Source: an uncultured Barnesiella sp. (GTDB lineage Bacteria > Bacteroidota > Bacteroidia > Bacteroidales > Barnesiellaceae). From it: a stretch of 64,000 bases of DNA. The number at the start of each line of letters is the position of its first letter. The stretch's first letter is position 1. Position numbers and translations under genes: made by a program. Of this stretch, positions 8,466 to 17,537 are shown piece after piece. Location: positions 1 through 64,000 of the forward strand of contig CALUJQ010000008.1 of NCBI GenBank assembly GCA_944320995.1, given 5' to 3'. The notes under the pieces are model-generated. The model had not been told where the DNA came from. It worked only from the letters and a program-made list of their open reading frames with translations, and ran no database searches.

Positions 8466-11135
8466 TTAAAATTCTTGTCCCAAGATGAAGTGGAAATGGC
8501 CTCCGCCTCGTTCGCCTTGCACCTTGTCGAAACCGTAGGCCCAGTCGATACCCATCAGACCAATCATCGGCAGGAAGATGCGCACACCCACACCGGCCGA
8601 ACGTTTCAGCGAGAAGGGGTTGAAATCCGTGAGTTGAGTCCACGCATTACCACCCTCGACAAAGGCCAATCCGTAGATAGTCGATGAAGGTTGCAACAGG
8701 AACGGGAAGTGCAACTCCATCGAGAAACGGGTGTAGGCACGACCGTCATAGTAGGGAGTAAGCGAGTTGTTGTCATACCCTCTCAACCCGATGGTCTCGG
8801 TGGCATAGGTGTAGGAACCTGTCATACCGTCACCTCCCACACAGAAGGTCTCGAAGGGGGTCTGTTTGTATTTGTTGTAAGAGCCCAACAAACCGAAATC
8901 GGCACGGCCCATGAGCACAAGCGTATATTTCTCCGAGTTGTTCAGCGGGGTGTAAACCCGGCTCTTGAACTTGATTTTGTAGTACTCGATCCAGCGGTAG
9001 AGTTTCTCGCGGTCGGTTCGCGACGTGCTTTCATAGAGACTCTTGTAGTCGGTATGGGAGAAGAGCGAATAGGGCGGCGTAAACTGAGCCGACAGGGTGA
9101 ACTGCGAACCGCGGCGGGTATAGATAGGGTTGTCGATTGAGCTACGTCCCAGCGTCAGCCCCAGCGTGAAACTGTGCGAGGTACCGTTCTGCATATAATA
9201 GAGGTACTCCCAGTTTTTGAGGATATAGGCCTGATAGCCGAGCTCAGCCATAAAGGTGAAGTAGTCGTCGGGCCACTCCAACCGCTTACCGAATCCGAAC
9301 GACACACCCACCATCTGCAACGACTTGCTGGGGTCGAGCGCATTCTCATAGGCGTTTTGGTAATAATCGTTATAGTAGTTGTTCCCGTAATAATTGCCAT
9401 AATAGCCGCCATAATATCCCCCGTACAGCGCATTGTTGTATATGCTGTTGTAGGCATTGCTCAGGAACGAACTTTCGATACCGGTCTGGCGGCTGTAATA
9501 GGCCGAGAACTGGAACGAGTTAGGCCGTTTTCCGCCAAACCATGGGTCGTAGAACGAGATACTGTATTGCTGATAATACCGGGCATTGGTCTGCGCACTG
9601 ATGGTGAATGTCTGTCCGTCGCCCTGCGGGATAATACCCTTGAACGATTTGGGGTTCAACAGGTTTCTAACCGAGAAGTTGGTAAATTTCAAGCTGAGTT
9701 TACCAATCACACCAGTTTGTCCCCAACCGGCCGAGAACTCGATTTGGTCATTAGCTTTCGACTCGAGGTTATATATCAAATCGACCGTTCCGTTCTCTTC
9801 GTTGGGTTCGGGTTTAATATCCATTGTTTCGGGGTCGAAGTGGCCGGTTTGAGCGATTTCACGGGCCGAACGCATAAGGTCCGACTTGCTGAACAGCTCG
9901 CCCGGCTTCGTACGCAACTCACGGCGTATCACGTGTTCGTACAACCGGTCGTTACCGTTGATAACCACCTTATTAATACGGGCTTGCGGGCCCTCGAAGA
10001 GCCGTATTTCCAAATCGATAGAGTCGTTCTGCACATTTCCTTCGATGGGGACCAGTTGGAAAAAGAGATAACCGCGGTCCATATAGAGGTTGGCCACAGC
10101 ATCCTCGTCCTCCATCGTACGTTTGTTCAACATCTTTTGGTTGTAGACATCGCCAGGTTTCATATTCAATACCGCCGACAGATAATCCGACGGATAAATC
10201 GTATTACCCACCCAGTCGATATTGCGAATGTAATACTTGTTACCCTCGTCGACCGTGAGATAGACATCGACCGTCTTGTCATTGTAACGCACAACGCTAT
10301 CGCTCACAATCATGGCATCGCGATAACCCAACTCATTATATTTCTCGATAATGAGGTTCTTATCGTTTTTATAATTCTCCTCGACAAATTTCTTGGTGCG
10401 GAACAGGTGCAACAGGTTTCCCTTTTCGTTGGTCTTTTTCATGGCCCATTTTATCTTCCTGTCCGACAAGACTTCATTCCCCTCGATATATATTTTGTGA
10501 ACCTTGATTTTCTCTTTCTTATCGATATAAATATCAACGATCACTTCGTTTTCATGAGTCAGGTCATCGGTCTGCTTGATATTCACCTCGGCATTCTTGA
10601 AACCCTTCTCCTCGAAATGTTTCTTGATAATCGTCGTCGCACGATCTACGATATTGGGCGTTATCTGGTTTCCTTTGACCAATCCCAAGCGCATCTCCAA
10701 ATCTTCCCGTTCGCTTTTTTTGATACCGTGATAATTTATCTGCGAGATACGAGGCTGTTGTTTCAACTGAATTTCGAGCCATGCTTTATCGCCATAAGCT
10801 TTGGTCCATTTGATAATCACATCGGAGAACAAGCCTTGCCGCCAAAATTTCTTGGCAGCATCGGTAATATCGTTACCCGGGATTTCGATTACCTGCCCCA
10901 CTTCAAGGCCCGAGTAGCCTATCAACACATAATCCTCATAGTTGGGAGCTCCGGTTACGCTTATACCGGCGATCTCGTATTTTTGGGGAATTGCCGAATA
11001 AACGACTTTCGGGTTATATATGGTATCGAGTTTCTCTTCGGTCTGGGCAGTCACAGCCGCCATGCCCAAAGACAAAAACAAAAAAACAGCCAAACTCCTC
11101 AAAGGCATATTATATCGCATTTTCAATTTCTTCAT
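8466..11135 (-). CDS. bamA: Outer membrane protein assembly factor BamA
   Basis: 889 residues. A signal peptide (MPLRSLAVFLFLSLGMAAVTAQ) is followed by five POTRA domains (to about residue 460; for example NYHGIKKSEREDLEMRL and VVINGNDRLYEHVIRREL) and a 16-strand Omp85 barrel ending in FHFILGQEF with the usual terminal Phe. It folds beta-barrel proteins into the outer membrane. Between about residues 562 and 600 the barrel contains a Tyr/Gly/Asn-rich low-complexity insert (YGGYYGGYYGNYYG and onward), probably an extracellular loop. Its ATG abuts the stop of uppS, so translation is likely coupled. Confidence 0.95.
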   Translation of the reverse strand: MKKLKMRYNMPLRSLAVFLFLSLGMAAVTAQTEEKLDTIYNPKVVYSAIPQKYEIAGISVTGAPNYEDYVLIGYSGLEVGQVIEIPGNDITDAAKKFWRQGLFSDVIIKWTKAYGDKAWLEIQLKQQPRISQINYHGIKKSEREDLEMRLGLVKGNQITPNIVDRATTIIKKHFEEKGFKNAEVNIKQTDDLTHENEVIVDIYIDKKEKIKVHKIYIEGNEVLSDRKIKWAMKKTNEKGNLLHLFRTKKFVEENYKNDKNLIIEKYNELGYRDAMIVSDSVVRYNDKTVDVYLTVDEGNKYYIRNIDWVGNTIYPSDYLSAVLNMKPGDVYNQKMLNKRTMEDEDAVANLYMDRGYLFFQLVPIEGNVQNDSIDLEIRLFEGPQARINKVVINGNDRLYEHVIRRELRTKPGELFSKSDLMRSAREIAQTGHFDPETMDIKPEPNEENGTVDLIYNLESKANDQIEFSAGWGQTGVIGKLSLKFTNFSVRNLLNPKSFKGIIPQGDGQTFTISAQTNARYYQQYSISFYDPWFGGKRPNSFQFSAYYSRQTGIESSFLSNAYNSIYNNALYGGYYGGYYGNYYGNNYYNDYYQNAYENALDPSKSLQMVGVSFGFGKRLEWPDDYFTFMAELGYQAYILKNWEYLYYMQNGTSHSFTLGLTLGRSSIDNPIYTRRGSQFTLSAQFTPPYSLFSHTDYKSLYESTSRTDREKLYRWIEYYKIKFKSRVYTPLNNSEKYTLVLMGRADFGLLGSYNKYKQTPFETFCVGGDGMTGSYTYATETIGLRGYDNNSLTPYYDGRAYTRFSMELHFPFLLQPSSTIYGLAFVEGGNAWTQLTDFNPFSLKRSAGVGVRIFLPMIGLMGIDWAYGFDKVQGERGGGHFHFILGQEF

Positions 11136-11873
11136 TTATAGTTGTTCACTCGTTTTCCCGAAACGGCGCTCTCTCGCCTGATATTCGACAATCGCCTTGT
11201 AAAGGCTCTCATCGGTAAAATCGGGCCAATATTCCTCTGTAAAATAAAATTCGGCATACGAGAGTTGCCACAACAAGAAATTGCTGAGCCGTATCTCGCC
11301 TCCGGTTCTTATCAACAAATCGGGATTGGGCATGTCGGCGGTCGTCATAAACCTATCGATTGTCGCTTCGGTAATATCGTCTATCGACATCTCGCCCGAT
11401 TGTACCTCTTGGGCGATACGTTTGGCCGCATGGGCGATCTCCCACCGGGAGGAATAACTCAACGCCAGATTCAAGACAATGCGTGTCCCGCCCGACGTAT
11501 CACTGATACACTTCAACAGCCGGGCTCTCACATGGTCGGGCAAGCGGTCCAAATCACCGATCACCGAGAGCCGTACCCCCTTCTCGATCATGCCGGGAGT
11601 CTCTCGCTCTATCCCGAATACGACCAACGACATCAGAGCATCGACCTCGGCCTGAGGACGATTCCAGTTTTCTGTCGAGAAGGCATACAACGTGAGGTAT
11701 TGCACTCCCACTTCGGCGGCGGCATCTGTCATCTCATGTACCACATCGAGGCCTTTACGATGGCCTTCCGACCGATCCAATCCTCGTTCTTTGGCCCAAC
11801 GACCGTTACCATCCATAATAATAGCAATGTGCCGAGGTACACGGGCCCGATTTATCTGCTCTGCGTATGTCAT
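11136..11873 (-). CDS. uppS: Isoprenyl transferase (undecaprenyl diphosphate synthase)
   Basis: 245 residues. The N-terminal IAIIMDGNGRWAKERG contains the catalytic Asp and the DGNGRWA signature; further motifs are EGHRKGLDVV, LTLYAFSTENWNR, and near the C-terminus DLLIRTGGEIRLSNFLLWQ with FTEEYWPDF. It makes the C55 lipid carrier for peptidoglycan and surface glycans at the cytoplasmic membrane face. It sits 6 nt after the PorG-like gene and directly before bamA, the same order I recall in Porphyromonas. Confidence 0.95.
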   Translation of the reverse strand: MTYAEQINRARVPRHIAIIMDGNGRWAKERGLDRSEGHRKGLDVVHEMTDAAAEVGVQYLTLYAFSTENWNRPQAEVDALMSLVVFGIERETPGMIEKGVRLSVIGDLDRLPDHVRARLLKCISDTSGGTRIVLNLALSYSSRWEIAHAAKRIAQEVQSGEMSIDDITEATIDRFMTTADMPNPDLLIRTGGEIRLSNFLLWQLSYAEFYFTEEYWPDFTDESLYKAIVEYQARERRFGKTSEQL

Positions 11874-11879
11874 TATCTT

Positions 11880-12554
11880 TCAACGATTATCGTTGTTACA
11901 AATTCCTTTCTTGCGGCCAAATTCATACGTGATCGAAAACAACGTCGTTGAAAACCAATCGGTATTTTTCAGCACGCTACTCTTTATGTTGTACGGGTCG
12001 CCCAATGCCTTCCCGTCGAGGTTGTCGCCCAACGTTTTGTGCATGGAGAACTCCAAACTGATATTCCATCGCGGGGCTATCTTATACTTCACCCCCGCTC
12101 CCAACGAACCATCGACCGTAAAATAGCCACCATCGACCGTCGAATATCCAGCCCCGACTCCGGCCAACAGATAGGGAGAAAAGCGTTTCGTCCCCAAATA
12201 AGAATAACCCATTCCGTAGTTGAAAAAGTTAAACTCTATCTGTCCGCCCAACCGATATTGCCAGCTTTCGAACGAGTAATCGCCCCCGTTGGGAAACCGG
12301 TTGTCAAAATCGCGCGTATCGCCCGAGAACTGCATGGCCGAAATATCGGTCTTCACAGCCCACCGGTAATTCAACAAAAAGCGGAAAACCCCGCTTACCG
12401 CTACGCCCGGCCGATGCCACGGCGAGACTTGGTTCGCATCGCCCATATAGCTGCTTATTCCACCGGCAAGGCCACCGTCAAAACGGTATTCCTGTGCCGA
12501 CAGCGTGGCGATGCTGCTTATCAGTAGAACTATAACCGGAATTATTTTTTTCAT
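11880..12554 (-). CDS. PorG-like outer membrane beta-barrel protein (DUF6089-type)
   Basis: A 224-residue protein with a signal peptide (MKKIIPVIVLLISSIATLSAQ) and alternating beta segments ending in SITYEFGRKK, consistent with an eight-stranded barrel. Its place directly upstream of uppS-bamA matches that of porG in Porphyromonas gingivalis, where PorG is part of type IX secretion. Relatives are also found in Bacteroidales without full type IX secretion, so position alone does not prove that function. Two genes in this window encode proteins with type-IX-like C-terminal tails, which makes the link worth noting. Confidence 0.7.
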   Translation of the reverse strand: MKKIIPVIVLLISSIATLSAQEYRFDGGLAGGISSYMGDANQVSPWHRPGVAVSGVFRFLLNYRWAVKTDISAMQFSGDTRDFDNRFPNGGDYSFESWQYRLGGQIEFNFFNYGMGYSYLGTKRFSPYLLAGVGAGYSTVDGGYFTVDGSLGAGVKYKIAPRWNISLEFSMHKTLGDNLDGKALGDPYNIKSSVLKNTDWFSTTLFSITYEFGRKKGICNNDNR

Positions 12555-12636
12555 GTGCGCGCCATTTTTACAAGACTACATACATAAAACGAAATAAACC
12601 GATGAAAAGTATTTACGTCCTTTTTCAAATCGCTCA

Positions 12637-14127
12637 TTACGGTATGGGCGGATAGCTCAATCTACCGATAGCTCCCCGCCATATCTCGTTATATACTTGC
12701 TTCGAATTATCTTCTCCTCCGAATATATAAATATAGGGAATCTGATAATCGCTCGAACGGGTAACGGCATGTGCCACCGCCCGAACCGGCATGAGTTTCC
12801 ACAACGACGACGATTGCACAACTTCATAATCGGCATCGACGACCATCACCGAAGCAAAGGCCCGAGGCTTGATATAGGCCGGCATGGCCAACGACTCGGG
12901 AGCTATATTCCATGTGTTACCGTTGTTTATCGACACATATACCGAATCGGCTACCCCGGTCGATTCCCGACCGCCAATCGCAATCCATGCCGAATATTGG
13001 GTAGTTATCCAATATTCATTGGTCGTAAAGGTAAAATAGGGGAAGAGAAGGGCTCCCTCGCAGGGTTTTATCGACCCGGCCAACTGGGCCCAAGCCTCAC
13101 CGTCGTAACCCCACGTCGCTCCGGTGAGGGTGTTGTCGGCCATACGACCGCCCACCATAATGGATTGCGGAGAATCCAAATCATATTCCGAGACAAACGT
13201 CACCATGGGGCTGCTTCCCGTAATAGGGAAATTCGGAGCCACGGCATAAGGTACAAAACCGTCGGGACGAGGATAGCAATCGTGCTTATAAGTCCCGTTG
13301 TCCGAAACGATTCCCAATACTCTCGACTTCCACGTACCCACCAGCGAATAGAAGGTTTGTCCCGTAGAGGTCCACGCCATGCCGTCTTCCGACCGGTATA
13401 GCTCACCCCCTTCCGAGAGCATATACAAGGCTTCACCGGTAGCCTGCAAAGAGTTCAATACCGGGGTAAAAGGCACTGACAATACGTGCGATGTCCACTC
13501 ATTACCCAAGGGATTGTCGGTGACATACAGGGTATAACCCGAATTATCTTCTATGAAAGTATGGACTTTATCCTTGAAATATACGCTCTTTTGCGATTTT
13601 ACAGTTACTTGACTGCCGCATGGCAGCGATTTCTTACCGAAGGGACTATTCCAATACAACGAATCGGGGTCGATTTGATGAACGTTTACCTTCACCGAAT
13701 ACCACTTCTCCGTCACTCCGTTTTGGGCCGTCACGACCAACGAAACTTTCGAGGTAAAGTCAATCGAGTCCGAAGGATTTTCAATATAATCTATGGTATC
13801 GTTCTTGGCCGGATCCCCAAAGTCCATGTAAATCTTGGCCTGCCCCACATTATCAAACGAAATATTGGCAATCAACGCCGAGACATCGGTTCCCACCGGC
13901 AGCGAATCGGCATTATAAATTTGCCCTCCAATCAAGTCGATAGTAAAAAAAATCGTATCCAGATTGGCCAACACAGAGTCGTTGGCAGCCAAAGAAAAAG
14001 CCGAAACCCGCACACTCTCCGAAACTGTGTAGGATATATCCTCGTCATCGGTAGAGTTACACGAAATACCGGATAAAAACAAAGTTGCAATACACAGGAA
14101 AAAATATATTCTTTGCGTCTTCATCAA
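12637..14127 (-). CDS. Lipoprotein, DUF6242-like, possible beta-propeller
   Basis: A 496-residue lipoprotein (signal MMKTQRIYFFLCIATLFLSGISC with lipobox SGISC). The first 160 residues look like a beta-sandwich (AFSLAANDSVLANLDTIFFTIDL). The rest contains propeller-like strands with Kelch/sialidase character (GEALYMLSEGGELYRSEDG, GATWGYDGEAWAQL, SINNGNTWNIAP, IYIFGGEDNSKQVYNEIWRG). I recall similar Bacteroidales proteins under DUF6242, but the assignment is from memory. The function is unknown; it is probably at the cell surface or periplasmic face of the outer membrane. It is 82 nt upstream of the PorG-like gene on the same strand. Confidence 0.7.
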   Translation of the reverse strand: MMKTQRIYFFLCIATLFLSGISCNSTDDEDISYTVSESVRVSAFSLAANDSVLANLDTIFFTIDLIGGQIYNADSLPVGTDVSALIANISFDNVGQAKIYMDFGDPAKNDTIDYIENPSDSIDFTSKVSLVVTAQNGVTEKWYSVKVNVHQIDPDSLYWNSPFGKKSLPCGSQVTVKSQKSVYFKDKVHTFIEDNSGYTLYVTDNPLGNEWTSHVLSVPFTPVLNSLQATGEALYMLSEGGELYRSEDGMAWTSTGQTFYSLVGTWKSRVLGIVSDNGTYKHDCYPRPDGFVPYAVAPNFPITGSSPMVTFVSEYDLDSPQSIMVGGRMADNTLTGATWGYDGEAWAQLAGSIKPCEGALLFPYFTFTTNEYWITTQYSAWIAIGGRESTGVADSVYVSINNGNTWNIAPESLAMPAYIKPRAFASVMVVDADYEVVQSSSLWKLMPVRAVAHAVTRSSDYQIPYIYIFGGEDNSKQVYNEIWRGAIGRLSYPPIP

Positions 14128-14336
14128 CTGATATGAGTTACAAGTTTGCAGTTACAATCGGCAAATTTAGCAACATTTTTTTCTTTGCACACTACAAACT
14201 CCGATAATTATAATTATTTATGGATAAGCCCGGTTTCAAGCCATCGGTCTCCTACGCACCAAAAATAGACAAAAAAGCGACCGCCCAAATACTATTTTAG
14301 ACAAACCGCATCATTAACAGGGTAAACAGGCGCATT

Positions 14337-15389
14337 TTACCTATTTTCATACCAATCGATTCGAGACCTTCCGCCATATTCTGTATAAGCAGGAAGCTTG
14401 TCGTGTTGCGGAGCTGCAACACCCGAAGACAAAGACAATCCGCCCGTCTCGACTCTGGCTTCGTCCCAATAGCCCGAATCGATGAACGACTGCAACAACC
14501 GGGCGCCCCCCTCTACCAACAGGTGCTGTATGCGCCGGGCATGCAACTCCCCGAGCAATGCCGGGATAAACGCTTCGTCAAAAGGCAAAATCACTTGTTC
14601 TACCGGCTGCGGCAACGCCCGGCCAGCCCCCTCTTCACCGGTCACGAGCAGTGTGGGCTGCCCATCGGTAAAAAGGCGGGCAGTAACCGGTATCCGGCCC
14701 TGCCGGTCGAGTACAATCCGCAAGGGCGAACGACCGTACCACAACCGGGTAGTCAACGAAGGATCGTCGGCAATCGCCGTATCGGTCCCCACGAGAATGG
14801 CATCGGACTCGGCCCGCAAACGGTGTACCCATACCGACGAAACGGCGTCCGAAATCCGCGCGGCCGGCTCACCCGGCTCACGAGAGCTATCTATGTAGCC
14901 ATCGGCACTCTGCGCCCATTTCAGGGTCACAAAGGGGCGATGCTTCGTTTGGGCGGTCATAAAGGTGCGGTTCAAAGCCCGGCACTCCTCTTCCAAAACG
15001 CCGGTGACCACCGTTACCCCAGCCTCGCGCAACCGGGCCACGCCACGCCCCGATACAGCCGGGAAAGGGTCGAGACACCCCACCACGACCCTCGGGATAT
15101 GCTTGTTCACGATCAACTCGGCACAGGGCGGAGTCTTCCCGTAATGCGAACAGGGTTCCAACGAAACATACAGCGTGGATTGCGGCAACAGCGTCTCGTC
15201 GCCCACGGCGGCGATAGCATTCACCTCGGCATGGGGTAACCCATATCCCCGATGATACCCCTCGCCTATAATCTTGCCGTCGCACACGACTACCGCACCG
15301 ACCATCGGGTTGGGCGAAACATGTCCCCGCCCCAACGAGGCCAATTGCAAACAACGACGCATAAAAACGGTATCCCTGTCTCTATCCAT
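14337..15389 (-). CDS. ribD: Riboflavin biosynthesis protein RibD (deaminase/reductase)
   Basis: 350 residues with two domains. The N-terminal deaminase (to about residue 150) has HAEVNAI and PCSHYGKTPPCAELI zinc motifs. The C-terminal reductase begins around RPFVTLKWAQSADGYID and contains AILVGTDTAIADDPSLTTR and HLLVEGGARLLQSFI. It catalyses the second and third steps from the GTP product to 5-amino-6-ribitylaminouracil phosphate. It is divergent from prmC with a short shared upstream region. The 209-nt gap after it (14128-14336) holds a possible weak minus-strand -7 element at 14162-14169 and nothing else I can support. Confidence 0.94.
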   Translation of the reverse strand: MDRDRDTVFMRRCLQLASLGRGHVSPNPMVGAVVVCDGKIIGEGYHRGYGLPHAEVNAIAAVGDETLLPQSTLYVSLEPCSHYGKTPPCAELIVNKHIPRVVVGCLDPFPAVSGRGVARLREAGVTVVTGVLEEECRALNRTFMTAQTKHRPFVTLKWAQSADGYIDSSREPGEPAARISDAVSSVWVHRLRAESDAILVGTDTAIADDPSLTTRLWYGRSPLRIVLDRQGRIPVTARLFTDGQPTLLVTGEEGAGRALPQPVEQVILPFDEAFIPALLGELHARRIQHLLVEGGARLLQSFIDSGYWDEARVETGGLSLSSGVAAPQHDKLPAYTEYGGRSRIDWYENR

Positions 15390-15407
15390 ATCTCAAACTT
15401 TTTTATG

Positions 15408-15415
15408 TACCTTTG
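15408..15415 (+). promoter_or_regulatory. Putative -7 element for prmC-recX-comF
   Basis: TACCTTTG matches TAnnTTTG, about 90 nt before the chosen prmC ATG. No TTG lies at the 19-nt spacing. Confidence 0.5.
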
Positions 15416-15502
15416 CAGAAACTGCGGGAGCACCTCTGCACAACCGGATACGATTGGCCCCGGGGCGCTTATCCCGGCAACAAGAAACTATTACCGAAAC
15501 TT

Positions 15503-16363
15503 ATGCAACAAAGCATCGACCTACTGCGGCACAAACTGGGTGACATCTACCCACCCGGTGAGATCTCGGGACTCACCCGAATGATTTTCGAGGCCTTGTG
15601 CAACTACACGCCCACCGATATTCTGCTCCACAAAGATACGATTTTATCTGAGGATATACACCGAAAAATCGAATGTATAGCCGACAGGTTATCTCGACAA
15701 GAGCCTATCCAATATATTTTGGGATTCGCCGATTTCTGCGGTTATCGCTTCGACGTGGCCCCCGGAGTGCTTATCCCGCGCCCCGAAACCGCAGAATTGG
15801 TTACCTTGATCATTCGGGGTAACAAAGGGAAACGATTGTGCATAGCCGACTTGGGCACAGGAAGCGGCTGCATAGCGGTCACATTGGCTCTCGCACTGCC
15901 TCTCTCGCAAGTCGAAGCATGGGAACTCTCTCCCGCCGCTCTCGACATAGCCGAGCGCAACGCCCGAAAACTGAATGCCCGTGTACGCTTTGTCCAACGA
16001 GACATTCTCCGTGACAATGTCGCAGAACTTCCCGGCGAATCGCTCGACATCATCGTCAGCAACCCGCCCTACATACGGGCATGCGAACGGGCCGACATGA
16101 GCGACAACGTACTGGCCTACGAACCGCACGAAGCCCTGTTCGTCCCCGACGAAAATCCTCTTCTCTTCTACGAAAAGATGGCCCGCGACGGCATGTATCT
16201 TTTGAAACCCGGCGGCATGCTCTATTTCGAAATTAACGAGACTCAGGGCCAAAACTGCGCCCACATGCTGGAATCGACCGGTTACGAACGGGTCGGAATC
16301 GTCAAGGACCTATACGGCAAAGACCGTTTTATCACCGCAACAAAACCCTATCGACATGGCTAA
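15503..16363 (+). CDS. prmC: Peptide chain release factor N5-glutamine methyltransferase
   Basis: The ATG at 15503 (MQQSIDLLRHKLGDIYPPGE) gives 286 residues, close to the family length. The open frame continues upstream, but that part overlaps the promoter. The SAM-binding motif is IADLGTGSGCIAVTLAL, and the catalytic NPPY motif is in IIVSNPPYIR. The N-terminal helical domain binds release factors. It methylates the Gln of the GGQ motif in RF1 and RF2. The gene overlaps recX by 8 nt. Confidence 0.93.
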   Translation: MQQSIDLLRHKLGDIYPPGEISGLTRMIFEALCNYTPTDILLHKDTILSEDIHRKIECIADRLSRQEPIQYILGFADFCGYRFDVAPGVLIPRPETAELVTLIIRGNKGKRLCIADLGTGSGCIAVTLALALPLSQVEAWELSPAALDIAERNARKLNARVRFVQRDILRDNVAELPGESLDIIVSNPPYIRACERADMSDNVLAYEPHEALFVPDENPLLFYEKMARDGMYLLKPGGMLYFEINETQGQNCAHMLESTGYERVGIVKDLYGKDRFITATKPYRHG

Positions 16364-16823
16364 GGCTCTCACTCCCCCCGAAGCCCTTCACCGGGCCGCC
16401 GCCCTCTGCTCCGCCTCGGAGCACTGCATCGGCGATATTCGACAAAAACTCGCCCGATGGGGCATCGAAGCCAACGAAGCACAGGCCATTATAGAACGAT
16501 TGGTTCAGGATAGATTTATCGACGAAGGGCGATACGCCGTCGCCTTCGCGAAAGACAAATTCCGATTTTCGGGGTGGGGCCGGATAAAAATACGTTATGC
16601 CCTGCAACAAAAACAGATAAGCCCCGGCAACATTACCGAGGCGATTTCGGCAATCGACGAAGAGCAGTACACCGCACGATTGTTCGACCTACTGGAAGCC
16701 AAACTGCACTCGCTGAATGATAAAGATACAGAGGCCCTTCGCGCCAAGCTATTCCGGTTCGCCACCTCCCGAGGATTCGAAAGCGAACTCATTTTCAATA
16801 CATTCAAAGCTTTGGACTTATGA
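16356..16823 (+). CDS. recX: Regulatory protein RecX
   Basis: 155 residues with the three-helix repeats of RecX: ALCSASEHCIGDIRQKLARWG, then IIERLVQDRFIDEGRYAVAFAKDKFRFSGWG, the family core. RecX inhibits RecA filament growth. Its start overlaps prmC by 8 nt and its stop overlaps the next start by 4 nt, so the three genes are translationally coupled. Confidence 0.9.
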   Translation: MAKALTPPEALHRAAALCSASEHCIGDIRQKLARWGIEANEAQAIIERLVQDRFIDEGRYAVAFAKDKFRFSGWGRIKIRYALQQKQISPGNITEAISAIDEEQYTARLFDLLEAKLHSLNDKDTEALRAKLFRFATSRGFESELIFNTFKALDL

Positions 16824-17515
16824 AACCCGGTGGATTCCTCAACGAACTGACAGATCTGTTCTTCCCCCGGCTTTGTCCCATCTGCCGACAGGCCTTGAAT
16901 CGAGATGAAGAGGGTATCTGCACCACCTGCCTGCACCGACTACCCCGCACCGACTTTCACCGCGACCCGCTCAACCCGATGGCCCAACTCTTTCTCGGGA
17001 AAGTACCGATAGAGCGGTGTGCCGCCTTTTTCTTTTTCACCTCGCCCGGCGATGCCCGCCAACTGATACACCACATCAAATATCACGGCGGGAAAAAATG
17101 CGGCCGCACCATGGGCGAGATTTATGCCCGCGAACTATTGCCATCGGGATTTTTCGACGGCATCGATGCATTGGTGCCTGTCCCCCTGCACCCTTCGAAA
17201 ATGCGGCGAAGAGGATACAACCAGTGCGAATGGATTGCCCGTGGTATCGGACAAGCCACCGGCATAGGAATTTATCCCGACTGGATATGCCACACCCGCA
17301 ACACCCGGTCGCAAACCCGCAAAGGCATCTACGACCGCTGGCTCGACACCCACGGCGCCTACGAAACGGCTCCCGACCTCGACCTGTCCGGCCGCCACAT
17401 TTTACTCATCGACGATGTCGTAACCACCGGAGCCACCCTCCTCTCCTGCGCACAAGCTCTACACGCATGCGGGAATCCACGCATCAGTTGCCTGACTCTC
17501 GCCGCGGCTCAATAA
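16820..17515 (+). CDS. ComF-family phosphoribosyltransferase-like protein
   Basis: 231 residues. An N-terminal four-Cys zinc site (LCPICRQALNRDEEGICTTC) precedes a type I phosphoribosyltransferase fold with HILLIDDVVTTGATLLSC near the C-terminus, as in ComF/GntX. ComF acts in DNA uptake in competent bacteria; in Bacteroidales its role is not established. It ends the prmC-recX-comF operon. The next gene, 22 nt on, is convergent and belongs to the PUL. In related genomes I expect pyrE to follow near here; in this window pyrE is 35.8 kb further on. Confidence 0.88.
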   Translation: MKPGGFLNELTDLFFPRLCPICRQALNRDEEGICTTCLHRLPRTDFHRDPLNPMAQLFLGKVPIERCAAFFFFTSPGDARQLIHHIKYHGGKKCGRTMGEIYARELLPSGFFDGIDALVPVPLHPSKMRRRGYNQCEWIARGIGQATGIGIYPDWICHTRNTRSQTRKGIYDRWLDTHGAYETAPDLDLSGRHILLIDDVVTTGATLLSCAQALHACGNPRISCLTLAAAQ

Positions 17516-17537
17516 TCGGGCCAATACAAATTCGGGT

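Noticed and set aside
9174..11141. A 655-codon open frame antisense to bamA
   Set aside because: It lies wholly opposite a clear BamA gene and its translation has no recognisable domain; codon bias of bamA leaves the opposite frame open.
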